Below, piece after piece: positions 1 through 9,594 of a stretch of DNA of 64,000 nt. Source of the stretch: Nitzschia sp. pyKryTriq1. Taxonomy: Eukaryota; Bacillariophyta; Bacillariophyceae; Bacillariales; Bacillariaceae. Every line of letters starts with the position of its first letter. Position 1 is the stretch's first letter. Position numbers and translations under genes: made by a program. The notes below the pieces were generated by a model. That model had not been told where the DNA came from. It was given only the letters and a program-made list of their open reading frames with translations, and did not search any database. The stretch spans positions 64,501-128,500 of the forward strand of contig OY101125.1 in NCBI GenBank assembly GCA_956465555.1. The letters run 5' to 3'.

Positions 1-12
1 TGCGTGGGCAAT
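1..12 (+). repeat. Left terminal inverted repeat
   Basis: TGCGTGGGCAAT at the window edge matches the reverse complement of 2964-2975 exactly. Similarity stops immediately inside, so only 12 bp are supported. More may lie upstream of the window. Confidence 0.65.
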
Positions 13-109
13 CTCGTGGAACGTTGTATCATAATATCGTACCAAGCCCTGTTTCGATGAGCGCAAGACACAGCTAAGGGGTTCTCGTCGAAACAGAATT
101 ATTTCCGGG

Positions 110-179
110 ATTGGACATTTGTTAGCGGTATTGGACATTTGTTATAACAAATGTCCAATCCCGCTAACAAATGTCCAAT
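110..179. repeat. Left subterminal hairpin
   Basis: Two 35-nt arms meet between 144 and 145 with a single mismatch. Each arm contains two copies of TTGGACATTTGTTA, so the structure is a palindrome built of repeats. The same module, with similar upstream flank, recurs at 2799-2886. It could be a transposase binding site or a transcript hairpin; the function is inferred. Confidence 0.8.
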
Positions 180-406
180 ACCGCAAAAACTCCTCGAGCT
201 CCGTCCGTGTGGGGATCTCTGTATCAACAACGTTGGACGTACATACAGTACTAACTGTAACCTAATAATGATTCAGTCCGAGCCGGCACACCTTTCGAGC
301 AAGCCGATCCAACGACATTATCATCACCTTCTTTTTCTCTTTCGTCGGTGATGATGATGATGATGATGATTCTTCATCCTCCCATCTCGCATTATCTCAA
401 ACAACA

Positions 407-1303
407 ATGATAATAGTTTTGACCCCCGAGATTTGTGCGTCTCTAGCAAGGGATGAATTCAGAAAACCAGGGTACCAATGTAAGACCAACAAAGCTCTCG
501 ACAAAGAGATTTGTCAATCTCTTATTGGTACCACTTATCCAGTGTGCTGCGAAATCTGGAACATGATCGAGCCGTCAAGCAAGGCCCGTCTTAAAGGGGC
601 CCAAGTTCGTCATCTTTTTTGGGCATTGCTTCTTTTAAAAAACTATTGCACTGAACCCATTCTCACAAGAGTTGTAGGGGGTGTTGATGCCGGGACCTAC
701 CGCAAGTGGGCGTGGCTCTTTGTGGATGAAATTGCCCTCCTAAAATCTAGGGTGATCATTTTCAAACATCGATTTAGGAACTGGAATGGTAGAGCTCTTT
801 GCCTTATCTCCGTCGATGGGGTTGATTGCCCCATCGAGGAACAGTATCCCTTCGATGAGGAGGCATACTCTCAAAAATTTAATGGGCCGGGATACAAATA
901 TGAAGTTGGGGTTTGCATTGCCACGGGAGAAATTGTGTGGATCAATGGCCCCTTCAAGTGTGGACGTGGCGACAAAAAAATCTTTGAAGAAGATGGCTTG
1001 TTAGATGCACTCGCCGACGACGAGTTGGTGGAGGCCGATGGGGCCTATCAAGGCAACGCGAGGTTGAAAACCCCTGGCGCCGGGCAAACAGCGGACGAAA
1101 GGGGTCAAGCCAATCGAGTTCGCGGCCGCGGGGAAAACGTCAATGGTTGGCTGAAAAAGTTTGCTGTCCTTGCAAACGTCTTCCGCCACGATCCGAAAAC
1201 AAAACACCGTATTTGCTTTGAGTCCGTAGCTGTTATTACGCAGCTTCGCTTCGAGTTTCACGGCACGCTCTATGACGTCCCGTATGATGCGAGGTACGAT
1301 TAA
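407..1303 (+). CDS. DDE superfamily transposase (DDE_Tnp_4-like)
   Basis: The 298-residue protein fits the catalytic half of eukaryotic DDE transposases of the IS5/PIF-Harbinger group, which cut and rejoin element ends. The likely acidic triad is visible in order: Asp137 in SVDGVD, Asp211 in EADGAY and Glu243 in RGRGENVN. This is followed by the helical tail typical of the fold (LKKFAVLANVFRHD). The frame is open and uninterrupted, so the gene may be functional. Related transposases are often 350 residues or longer, so an upstream exon or a truncated N-terminus is possible. It is the only convincing gene in the element. Confidence 0.82.
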   Translation: MIIVLTPEICASLARDEFRKPGYQCKTNKALDKEICQSLIGTTYPVCCEIWNMIEPSSKARLKGAQVRHLFWALLLLKNYCTEPILTRVVGGVDAGTYRKWAWLFVDEIALLKSRVIIFKHRFRNWNGRALCLISVDGVDCPIEEQYPFDEEAYSQKFNGPGYKYEVGVCIATGEIVWINGPFKCGRGDKKIFEEDGLLDALADDELVEADGAYQGNARLKTPGAGQTADERGQANRVRGRGENVNGWLKKFAVLANVFRHDPKTKHRICFESVAVITQLRFEFHGTLYDVPYDARYD

Positions 1304-1306
1304 GCA

Positions 1307-1494
1307 TTTTGGCGGCTACCCTAGTAATAGCAGCACTTGCCCAGGAACAACAGCTAGTACTGCATTGATAATCGACTCTACTATTGTAGCTTTATGATAT
1401 TACATAAGCTCTAGAAAGTTGCCGCACCACTCAAGTCTTTCGCTGGTCCACATTCTTTGAGGAATATTTGTCCTCTCGTCGCTTCTGCCGCTAG
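1307..1494 (+). repeat. Diverged direct duplication, copy 1
   Basis: Starts with TTTTGGCGGCTACCCT and ends near CTAG at 1494. The same landmarks recur in order at 1505-1764 (AATAGCAGCACTTG, GCTTTATGATAT, GCCGCACCA, CACATTCTTTGAGGAATATT). It lies immediately after the transposase stop codon. Confidence 0.8.
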
Positions 1495-1504
1495 TAGTAG
1501 TACC

Positions 1505-1764
1505 TTTTGGCGGCTACCCTCCTAATAGCAGCACTTGACGATACACTAGCTCGATAGCACTAGCTCGTTAGCAAACTACAGCTAGGAGTAGTAAATTGAT
1601 AATGGGCTCTACTGGTAGTGCAGCTTTATGATATAACATAAGGTCTAGCAGTTAGTAGCCGCACCATGAACTAATCACGGACGAGCATCGAACCATGTAT
1701 TCAAGTCTCTCGCTCGTCCACATTCTTTGAGGAATATTTGTCGTCTCGTCGTTGCTGTCGCTAG
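1505..1764 (+). repeat. Diverged direct duplication, copy 2
   Basis: Second copy of the 1307-1494 segment. It is longer because of insertions of CTAGCTCG-type sequence and of a segment around 1665-1700. It was probably formed by tandem duplication inside the transposon and then diverged. Confidence 0.8.
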
Positions 1765-1819
1765 TATCCGCCTCGGTTGCTTTCGTAACGCAACCCTTGG
1801 GGAACGGGCCTCGGCCGCT

Positions 1820-1849
1820 CATTAGAGTTCACTATTTCGCGATATTAGT
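1820..1849 (+). repeat. 30-bp direct repeat, copy 1
   Basis: A 30-bp block beginning CATTAGAGTTCAC and ending GATATTAGT is identical to 2088-2117. Confidence 0.85.
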
Positions 1850-2024
1850 TACATTAATCGGGGCGATTTCATATTAAATTGATCTATTTTCATTTCTTAT
1901 GGATATGCGTTACAATTTAAATGTTTCATGTTTTCAGTTGACTGTTTCCTATGGTGAGATTCCATTGAGATGCCATTGATTGGGTATTATCGCGTGCGCC
2001 GTGCTGCGCTGACTTACGCAATCT

Positions 2025-2067
2025 CGCGCTGCCAGCGCCAAACCACACTCGGACATTCTGAAGGCCC
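2025..2067 (+). repeat. Dispersed GC-rich repeat, copy in transposon
   Basis: CGCGCTGCCAGCGCC followed by AAACCAC and CTCGGACA matches 12542-12585 over about 43 bp, with roughly four mismatches and one indel. Confidence 0.65.
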
Positions 2068-2087
2068 CTCGTACATTGTAGTAACTA

Positions 2088-2117
2088 CATTAGAGTTCAC
2101 TATTTCGCGATATTAGT
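2088..2117 (+). repeat. 30-bp direct repeat, copy 2
   Basis: Exact second copy of 1820-1849. The roughly 240 bp between them includes a GC-rich block that recurs near 12542. Confidence 0.85.
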
Positions 2118-2253
2118 AGAGTACTCCTACTCGTACTCGTACGGCTGCTCTAGTAGTGCTCCGCTCTCTGTAGAGAGAGCAGAAGAGTAGAGTACTCGTA
2201 ATGCTTCCAGTAGTACCGGTGGGCGGTATGTTCTAGTAGAGTACCTAATAAAA

Positions 2254-2575
2254 TACATTATCGCGTGCTTTTGCCGTGCTTTGCATGTATGATAATAATA
2301 ATCCATGTATGATAATAATAATCCATTATCGCGTGCTTTTGCCGTGCTTTGCATGTATGATAATAATAATCCATTATCGCGTGCTTTTGCCGTGCTTTGC
2401 ATGTATGATAATAATAATCCATTATCGCGTGCTTTTGCCGTGCTTTGCATGTATGATAATAATAATCCATTATCGCGTGCTTTTGCCGTGCTTTGCATGT
2501 ATGATAATAATAATCCATTATCGCGTGCTTTTGCCGTGCTTTGCATGTATGATAATAATAATACATTATCGCGTG
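2254..2575 (+). repeat. 48-bp minisatellite
   Basis: Units beginning CCATTATCGCGTGCTTTTGC recur every 48 bp at 2323, 2371, 2419, 2467 and 2515. An earlier copy precedes them, with a short internal duplication of GTATGATAATAATAATCC. Copies are almost identical, which suggests recent expansion. Because 48 is divisible by three and the unit lacks stops in several frames, it creates spurious frames on both strands. A related single copy, ATTATCGCGTGCGCCGTGC, lies near 1987. Confidence 0.95.
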
Positions 2576-2638
2576 TTGATCGGGGGACACAGGCACGGTT
2601 ACTTATGTTCATATGTAATAGAGGATAGTTCAAACCAT

Positions 2639-2702
2639 ATGTATGAGCATACGTAAAAATTTGACGGCCATGGCCGTCAATTTTTTATGTATGCTCATAC
2701 AT
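2639..2702. repeat. 64-bp near-perfect palindrome
   Basis: Two 32-nt arms, centred on GGCCATGGCC between 2670 and 2671, pair at 30 of 32 positions. The outer ends carry ATGTATGAGCATAC and its complement. It could be a nested miniature element or a cruciform/hairpin-forming site. No gene overlaps it. Confidence 0.9.
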
Positions 2703-2798
2703 GAAACAAAGGTATGTATAAATATACGCACAGAGTTGGGGCCGTTGCTTGGTCGGTGCTAAGTTTTTCGTCCCGTGGGAGCTCGACGAATCGGAATC

Positions 2799-2886
2799 AT
2801 TTCCGGGATTGGACATTTGTTAGCGGGATTGGACATTTGTTATAACAAATGTCCAGTCCCGCTAACAAATGTCCAATCCCGGAAAT
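2799..2886. repeat. Right subterminal hairpin
   Basis: Two 44-nt arms, centred between 2842 and 2843, pair with a single mismatch. The sequence and the upstream flank (TCGACGAA, then ATTTCCGGGATTGG) match the left hairpin at 110-179, so the module is repeated at both ends of the transposon. Confidence 0.85.
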
Positions 2887-2963
2887 GTTCCCCCCCTGCA
2901 AAGGCAACTTGCTAGAGTAGAGTGGAATATTGTTTTTTATCAAGCCCTCTTTAAGTATATGAC

Positions 2964-2975
2964 ATTGCCCACGCA
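2964..2975 (-). repeat. Right terminal inverted repeat
   Basis: ATTGCCCACGCA is the perfect inverted partner of the left terminus. It is followed by the A-rich stretch AAAATAAAA, outside the element. Confidence 0.65.
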
Positions 2976-4219
2976 AAAATAAAATGCCATTCCAACACCA
3001 CCACGTTTTAAATACACGGCACGTGCGTCATGTCTGCGGAACACACAACATAAATAATTGAAGTTGTACTTATAAGCCCGAATACTTAATGTTGTCCCCC
3101 ACTCGCGACAATAAAGAATCGGATTCTTCGCACATTTTTATTATTGCATGACCCCCCTTTCGCTAGCTGATTGATCGAAACAAAACCTTGCCAATCCCGA
3201 ATTATTTTATCATAAGCCTACATAGAACGTCATATTTAAGGGAAATATTTATCTATGACCATTCGAGATAGGAATTCAGTCTGTCTGTACATCCGTAGTG
3301 ATCCAACCGCGGACGCTCCTGTATGTTTCGTTGTGGATTTTTCCGACTTTATTTTGGACGAAGGAAGGACCGGCATGACTGAAATTTGGAGAGTGGAGGG
3401 AAGAAAAGGATGACGTGATGCTATTTTAAATAGGGGGCGATATGAGGGGGGAAACAAGAGATAACGGAAGATATGAGGGGAGGAACAAAGAAATAATAAC
3501 CAAAGTATGATACAATATTATGCAGGACGATGGGCAATTTACAGAAAGCTATACTGTATTGAGGGGAGGTGGAGAATAACGAGGGGAAATTTTAAATAGG
3601 GGAAATATTGAGGGGGGAAGTAAAATAATATATGAGGAAAAGCGGATAAATAGATCAGAGAATTGGCAGTATTTTATTCGCACGCCTTTATTTTCCCGTT
3701 CCTGATGCGGTACGTGTACGGTCGGTAGGTGTATTCAATTTACAGCGGTAGGACGAATGAAGCGAGGTGACATCGAACATGGCGGGCTTGCTTATTGCTC
3801 ACTACGGAACTCGTAGACTACTACTTATTACTTGTGAACCGAAACTACATTCTTCCCAAGAAGCTTTTGGAACATCCACGAACGGGAAGGGCCCGATTGT
3901 GTGGTGTGCACCTACGGCATCAGCATGCATGGTACTTTTGGCTGGAAAACAAGGCATATGTGAAATAAATTCTGGCATCATTCTTTTGGTAGTACAGCTG
4001 CGTAGTAGACTACGTAGTGGCATGCAGAGTTCGACTCCTCACTCCGTCGGTGCAGATAATGCGTATTGTGTGGTGGTTGTAATACTTGTGTGGCAAGCAC
4101 TGCAGTCTCATTCAACGCGAGCCCAGAAAGCCTCGCCGAGTGAAAGCCCCACTACTGCGCTGCTGTTGATATCCTCGTCATAGCACAATTCGTACTAAGA
4201 AAGAAACAGCAGCAGTGCT
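2976..4219. other. Intergenic, no supported gene
   Basis: AT-rich sequence between the transposon and the first giant gene. It contains purine-rich GAGGGGA/GAGGGGG tracts around 3440-3640. Small open frames at 3236-3457 (minus) and 3767-4183 (plus) show no domain or family signature. The last few hundred bases should include the promoter and 5' UTR of the 4220 gene. Confidence 0.6.
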
Positions 4220-7200
4220 GTGTTTGCTTGCGAGATGATGAAGGAATCAGCATCCCTTCAAATAATCGTTGGGGGGTCGGAAGGAGAATCATCATCAACG
4301 CCGCCGACGCTCTTGATTGCCGATAACACGCTAGTAGTAGACGAGTCATCACCTCGGTCATCCTCCTCGGTGCCACTTGTGGGATCAGCAAGCTCTTCAA
4401 AGCGCGAAGACGCAACTACTAGTACAAGCGATACGAAGAACGTCCTCAAGGAATACAAGGGGCAGCACCAGCAACAAAAGTCTACTAGTTTATCCGTTCG
4501 ATGGGGAGACGCGACGGAAACGGAGAGCGAGGATGGCGACAATAGCAACAACAAGAGATCCAGCTCGTCACTGATGGGGGCTAGTAGTAGCTCGTCCTCT
4601 TTCTCCTCGTCTTCGCTTCGAAGGGAAAACAGCAGTGCTGGTGGGAGTACTACTAGTAGTATTTTGAAGAAGCACTCTTCTTTCCACAGATCGCCGTCCA
4701 TGATGCGAAAAGGAGGAGTAGTACTACAAGGCAATGAGAGGAGTGACAAACTTCTCCTTCCCACTACTGGCGCACCGGACGATGCCGTCTTCTTTCATGG
4801 CAAAGCAGAAGATGCCGCTGCTGTGATTCAAGCATCCTATCGCCGCCCAACTATTGAGAAGAAGTTGAGGGAAGAGGAAGAAGCACGCCAAAAGGCGGCA
4901 AAAGAAGAAGCAGAGCGGATCCGAAACAAGGAAGGATCGTCCAGCAATTTGACAGGAGGAGAAGACGAACAAGAAGGAGAGGAAAAGGAGCCTGTCGATC
5001 GATCTGCCTTGTACATGTACGCTTTTGTGGCGGTCTTTGGTATATTCATGCTCCTGTTTAAACAGGTCACCAAGTGTATCAAGCGGTTTTCCAGTGAGGA
5101 TCCAGTGGACAACATGCATCGAGCGGCAGAACATTTGGCCGATGAAGTCGGAGTCGAAGTGATTGGTAAAGTCACCGGTGGAGGGGGGGGCGGCGGCGGT
5201 GGTGGTGGTGGTGGGGCCGCAGCTGGAGCTGGAGGTGCAGCCCCTCCGATGACGCCGTAAGTGGTCAACGGAAGAATTGATTTTCAATTCTGGGGGCGGA
5301 GCAGCATAGTGGTAGTCGTCATCGCTTCTTGTAATCTCACCTCGCTTCTTTTTCTCGCTATTAGAACCCCGAATCACGTCCAAGGAATGGCAACCCAAGC
5401 CGCTTCTTCGGCAGCCGGAGGAGCGGCTTCAGGTGTAGCTGCCGGAGCGGCGGCGGGAGCTGCTGCCGCTGGAGCCGTGGCACAAGCGGGAATCCTTGCC
5501 GCGGTTGCCGGTTCGGCGCCAGCCGCCGCGGCTAGTGCCACCGTGGCAACAGCTGTCGTGGCAAGCACCGCCGCGGCCGCCGCCGTCTACGGAGGTGCAC
5601 CCGCGGTAGTAGCGCCGGTGAATGCTACAGCCACCACGGGACTATCCGTCATCAATTCTACTGCCTGTGGCTTGGTATTGCCGAAAGAACCCCAGTATAG
5701 CGAAGGATCATTTAGCTTGGTCCTGGAAGGCTTCTACCGTCCATTCACCGACAGAGAGCAACGGTTGGTCGAAGATCTCATCGTCGATGCATACAATGAC
5801 GTGACAGGTGGAAGTAGTACCGTAGGACTAGACGAGTGCATCGATCCCTACTTTCGGGAAATGCAAAACTCGACACTTGTCGAGCAAACGTTTGTGGCGT
5901 ACGACGAAGCTAACGCGACGAGCCAGGGTACGCTGACTACCGACTTTCGGGCGTGGGTGGCCTGTGTTGGATGCCCCGAGGCGGAGCCACTGTTTACGAT
6001 CGTCGATAGCGAAGAGCGACGTCATCGTCTGCGGGCTGACCAGCAAGAAATGGAGAAACAGTTTGTTCGCAGGTTGAAAGTGGCCACTGTGCTGACTCAG
6101 GAAATGTTCCAAGAGTTCTTGTTTCGTGTGGATATACGCATTCTCGAGCAAATCGAAGATGAAGAGATCGGATCTGGATACGCGACCGTGACAGTAGGTT
6201 ATATACTGAACGACGAAGGCGAGGAGATTGTTGAAGTGTTTCATGTGCTATCAAGCCAACCTGTCAACCCTATCAATCCCTTGTCCCCCAGCAACCCAAG
6301 CAACCCAAGCAATCCGGCAAGTCCCACCCAAGTGTACGGTCCAGTTTCTCCTTCGGATCCTCTGTCACCCAACAATCCGGTGAATCCGGCAAGCCCTGCA
6401 CAAGTGTACGGCCCCGTCGATCCTGTGAACCCTCTGTCGCCTAACAATCCAGCGAACCCAAGCAACCCGGAAAGTCCTGCTCAAGTGTATGGTCCAGTGT
6501 CTTCCTTGAGCCCTCTCTCGCCCAGCAACCCGGCGAATCCGGCGAGCCCGGCACAAGTTTTCGGTCCGGTCGATCCTTTGAATCCATTGTCGCCCAACAA
6601 TCCGGCGAATCCTAGCAACCCGGAAAGTCCTGCTCAAGCGTATGGTCCAGTGTCTTCTTTGAACCCTCTCTCGCCCAGCAACCCGGCGAATCCGGCGAGC
6701 CCGGCACAAGTTTTCGGTCCGGTCGATCCTTTGAATCCATTGTCGCCCAACAATCCGGTGAATCCGAGCAACCCGGCGAGTCCTGCTCAAGTGTATGGTC
6801 TAGTGTCTTCTTTGAGCCCTCTGTCGCCCAGCAACCCCGCAAATCCGGCGAGCCCCGCCCAACAGTTCGGCCCGGTCGATCCTTTGAATCCATTGTCGCC
6901 CAACAATCCGGTGAATCCGAGCAACCCGGCGAGTCCTGCTCAAGTGTATGGTCCAGTGTCTTCTTTGAGCCCTCTGTCGCCCAGCAACCCGGCAAATCCG
7001 GCGAGCCCCGCCCAACAGTTCGGTCCGGTCGATCCTTTGAACACGCTCTCGCCAAACAACCCTGTTATCCCAAGCAATCCAGCAAGTCCCGCCCAAGAAT
7101 ACAGTCCGATTAGCACGTCCAGCCCCCTTTCGGTTCCGACTGCTCCAACAACTCCAATCAATCCAGTTCTGCCTTCGGCCCCCTCGGTTCCGAATTCTCC

Positions 7201-8335
7201 AACAACTCCAATCAATCCAGTGCTGCCTTCGGCCCCCTCGGTTCCCACGGCTCCATCAACTCCGATCAATCCAGTGCTTCCTTCGACCCCCTCGGTTCCG
7301 ACTGCTCCAACAACTCCAATCAATCCAGTGCTGCCTTCGGCCCCCTCGGTTCCCACGGCTCAATCAACTCCAATCAATCCAGTGCTTCCTTCGACCCCCT
7401 CGGTTCCGACTGCTCCAACAACTCCAATCAATCCAGTGCTGCCTTCGGCACCCTCGGTTCCCACGGCTCCATCAACTCCAATCAATCCAGTGCTGCCTTC
7501 GGCACCCTCGGTTCCCACAGCTCCATCAACTCCAACCAATCCAATGCTGCCTTCGACCCCCTCGGTTCCGACTGCTCCAACAACTCCAATCAATCCAGCG
7601 CTGCCTTCGGCCCCCTCGGTTCCGAATGCTCCAACAACTCCAATCAATCCAGTGCTGCCTTCGGCACCCTCGGTTCCGAGCCCAGTGCTGCCGTCCGTCC
7701 CTTCCACAGCTTTTCCGAATGCGCCGATATTTCCAAGCTCAGGAAGCCCGAGCCCAGTGCTGCCGTCCAACCCTTCCACATCTTTTCCGAATGCATCAGG
7801 AAGCCCCAGCCCAGTGCTGCCGTCCAACCCTTCCACATCTTTTCCGAATGCATCAGGAAGCCCGAGCCCAGTGCTGCCGTCCAACCCTTCCACATCTTTT
7901 CCGAATGCATCAGGAAGCCCCAGCCCAGTGCTGCCGTCCAACCCTTCCACATCTTTTCCGAATGCATCAGGAAGCCCAAGCCCAGTGCTGCCGTCCAACC
8001 CTTCCACATCTTTTCCGAATGCATCAGGAAGCCCCAGCCCAGTGCTGCCGTCCAACCCTTCCGCATCTTTTCCGAATGCATCAGGAAGCCCCAGCCCAGT
8101 GCTGCCATCCAACCCTTCCGCATCTTTTCCGAATGCACCAGGAAGCCCCAGCCCAGTGCTGCCGTCCAACCCTTCCGCATCTTTTCCGAATGCATCAGGA
8201 AGCCCCAGCCCAGTGCTGCCGTCCAACCCTTCCACATCTTTTCCGAATGCATCAGGAAGCCCCAGCCCAGTGCTGCCGTCCAACCCTTCCACATCTTTTC
8301 CGAATGCATCAGGAAGCCCGAGCCCTGTACTGTAA
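4220..8335 (+). CDS. Giant IQ-motif/TM protein with Pro/Ser/Asn repeats (paralog A)
   Basis: Two exons: 4220-5256 and 5365-8335, with a 108-bp intron (GTAAGT donor, TTAG acceptor, phase 2). The product is about 1335 residues. In order: a Ser-rich N-terminus; FFHGKAEDAAAVIQASYRR, an IQ-like calmodulin-binding motif; an acidic/basic coiled segment; one TM helix at 263-283 (ALYMYAFVAVFGIFMLL); a Gly-rich linker; an Ala/Gly-rich hydrophobic stretch at 354-425; a conserved domain at about 440-637 with LEGFYRPFTDRE and VACVGCPEAEPLF; then three serial tandem repeat families to the stop. The same domains, intron position and phase occur in the minus-strand gene at 13958-20846. If the intron is retained, the TAA inside the donor ends a 346-residue TM protein. 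It is probably membrane-anchored with a surface or frustule-facing repeat region. Two separate genes cannot be excluded. Confidence 0.75.
6274..7110 (+). repeat. 153-bp coding repeats (51-residue unit)
   Basis: Encodes alternating blocks of the type NPLSPNNPVNPSNPASPAQ and SPLSPSNPANPASPAQ, joined by VYGPV or VFGPV, about five units. Every unit is in frame. The copies vary at scattered sites. Confidence 0.9.
7136..7677 (+). repeat. 54-bp coding repeats (18-residue unit)
   Basis: About ten units of the form PTAPTTPINPVLPSAPSV. Alternating SAP/STP and APT/APS variants suggest higher-order duplication. Confidence 0.9.
7741..8330 (+). repeat. 57-bp coding repeats (19-residue unit)
   Basis: About ten near-identical units of the form GSPSPVLPSNPSTSFPNAS, running right up to the stop codon. 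No terminal domain follows, unlike paralog B. Confidence 0.92.
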
Positions 8336-9594
8336 TGATACTGAATAATACTGACTATAATCGTAGGAAACACTGAAGCCTTTAGGGACTTTTTCTACTA
8401 TTACTACTCTAGTTTATCCCTGGCATACAAGAATCCGTCGAGAAACGGTCGGCTACTACTAGTACTACTACGTACTACCTTGCTATTGATCATCTATCTC
8501 CGCCCGTCCACTTTCCCTCCACCAGCTCCAAACCAGTCAAGAAACCAAAACTTCATCGATCCCATACCCGACGCAAGCGCAGCCTAAACTAGATATTTAT
8601 TCGATTCGATATTTCCGCCCGTCCAGAATACTACTGTTCCCTTCCACCTGCCTTCCTCTCTACCACCACTAGTAGTAGTAGAGAGTACCGTAGTAGAGCT
8701 GCAGGTACTAATGCTTTGTAGTCTTACTGTCAGTGGCAGATTCTTTGCACTTTGTTTGGATCGGTATGTCGTTCCAGCATGCAGGTTAAAAGATAGTACT
8801 AGTCCGTCAAGAAGAATACTAAGCCACACCACCGCTAACAGATCCGTTTCTCCAGCGCCAGCGCCAGCACCAGCACGGAGCAGGATCCACTTTGAGTCCG
8901 AGCAATACCGACTAGGGGCTTGTTCTTGTTGTTAGTCTTCTTCAGGAGAGGACACGACACCATTTGCCTGGACGACTTGGCATCATGCATGATCCAAGAA
9001 GAAGGATGATCATCACCCAGCAGCAGCACATGATACTACTACTACTCTTTCTTTTTCGAAATCAGGCGCGGTTTGTTCAAACGTATTCGAATTCTGGTGA
9101 CAATTATTCATCATGACCATATGTTCGTGCAGTACTGTAGTAGAACGGACAAACGCCGTCTACAATCGGATCAGTCGATGGTGTCGGAGAATTGATAAAT
9201 AATTATGGGCAGGATGTCTTTACTACTTCCGGTAGTAAAAAAATATTCTGGCCGCTGCGCAGAAGTCACGAAGTACTACCTTGTACCTGCGCACTCACAC
9301 CCAGCAAGGGCTACTTATCTACTGCACATAGTACCGCACTTGTACCACCACTATGATGGTGACACTACTTTTGCTCCTCGTGGACGGGGCCGCTCCGCGG
9401 CTCTCGCGCTTTATAGAATCATCATGTTGTTTCCACCACGCACAAAAAAACCACGCACAATGAACCATGAACCATGAACCATGAACAATGAACAATGAAC
9501 AATGAACAATGAACAATGAACAATAATCCCATGTCTTCATACCGGTACAAGTACGGTACCAGTAAAGGTATTAGTATTATTCAATAACAGGAAC
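8336..9594. other. Intergenic with short palindromes
   Basis: No convincing gene. Contains clusters of CTACTACTAGTAGTA, some GTACC motifs and a heptamer array near 9458. The distal part presumably holds the promoter of the 9595 gene. Confidence 0.6.
9458..9523 (+). repeat. Heptamer tandem repeat
   Basis: About nine copies of ATGAACC/ATGAACA in a row, switching from the C to the A variant part-way. Located about 70-140 bp upstream of the fusion gene start. Confidence 0.9.

Larger units (their letters stand above)
1..2975. mobile_element. DDE-type DNA transposon with 12-bp terminal inverted repeats
   Basis: The window opens with TGCGTGGGCAAT, and its exact reverse complement ends at 2975, so these look like the termini of one element of about 3 kb. 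Inside are a DDE transposase gene on the plus strand, two near-identical subterminal hairpins, an internal segment duplication, a 48-bp minisatellite and a 64-bp palindrome. The left flank lies outside the window, so no target-site duplication can be checked and the left terminus could extend upstream. Family assignment (PIF/Harbinger or IS5-like) is inferred from the transposase type. No second Myb/MADF gene, which Harbinger elements often carry, is visible. Confidence 0.75.

Noticed and set aside
2127-2656. Four overlapping ORFs on both strands in the transposon minisatellite
   Set aside because: All are translations of the 48-bp unit; none extends as meaningful sequence beyond the array.
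4021-4060. Possible tRNA T-arm (AGTTCGACTCC)
   Set aside because: The flanking bases do not form the five-pair stem, and no anticodon or acceptor arms can be built around it.
3767-4183. 138-codon plus-strand frame upstream of paralog A
   Set aside because: No signature, no signal peptide and poor start context; it probably lies in the promoter or 5' UTR.
7360-8373. Minus-strand frame of 337 codons opposite the 57-bp repeats
   Set aside because: A reflection of the repeat unit, with a Gly-Leu-Gly pattern arising from the complement of the coding strand.
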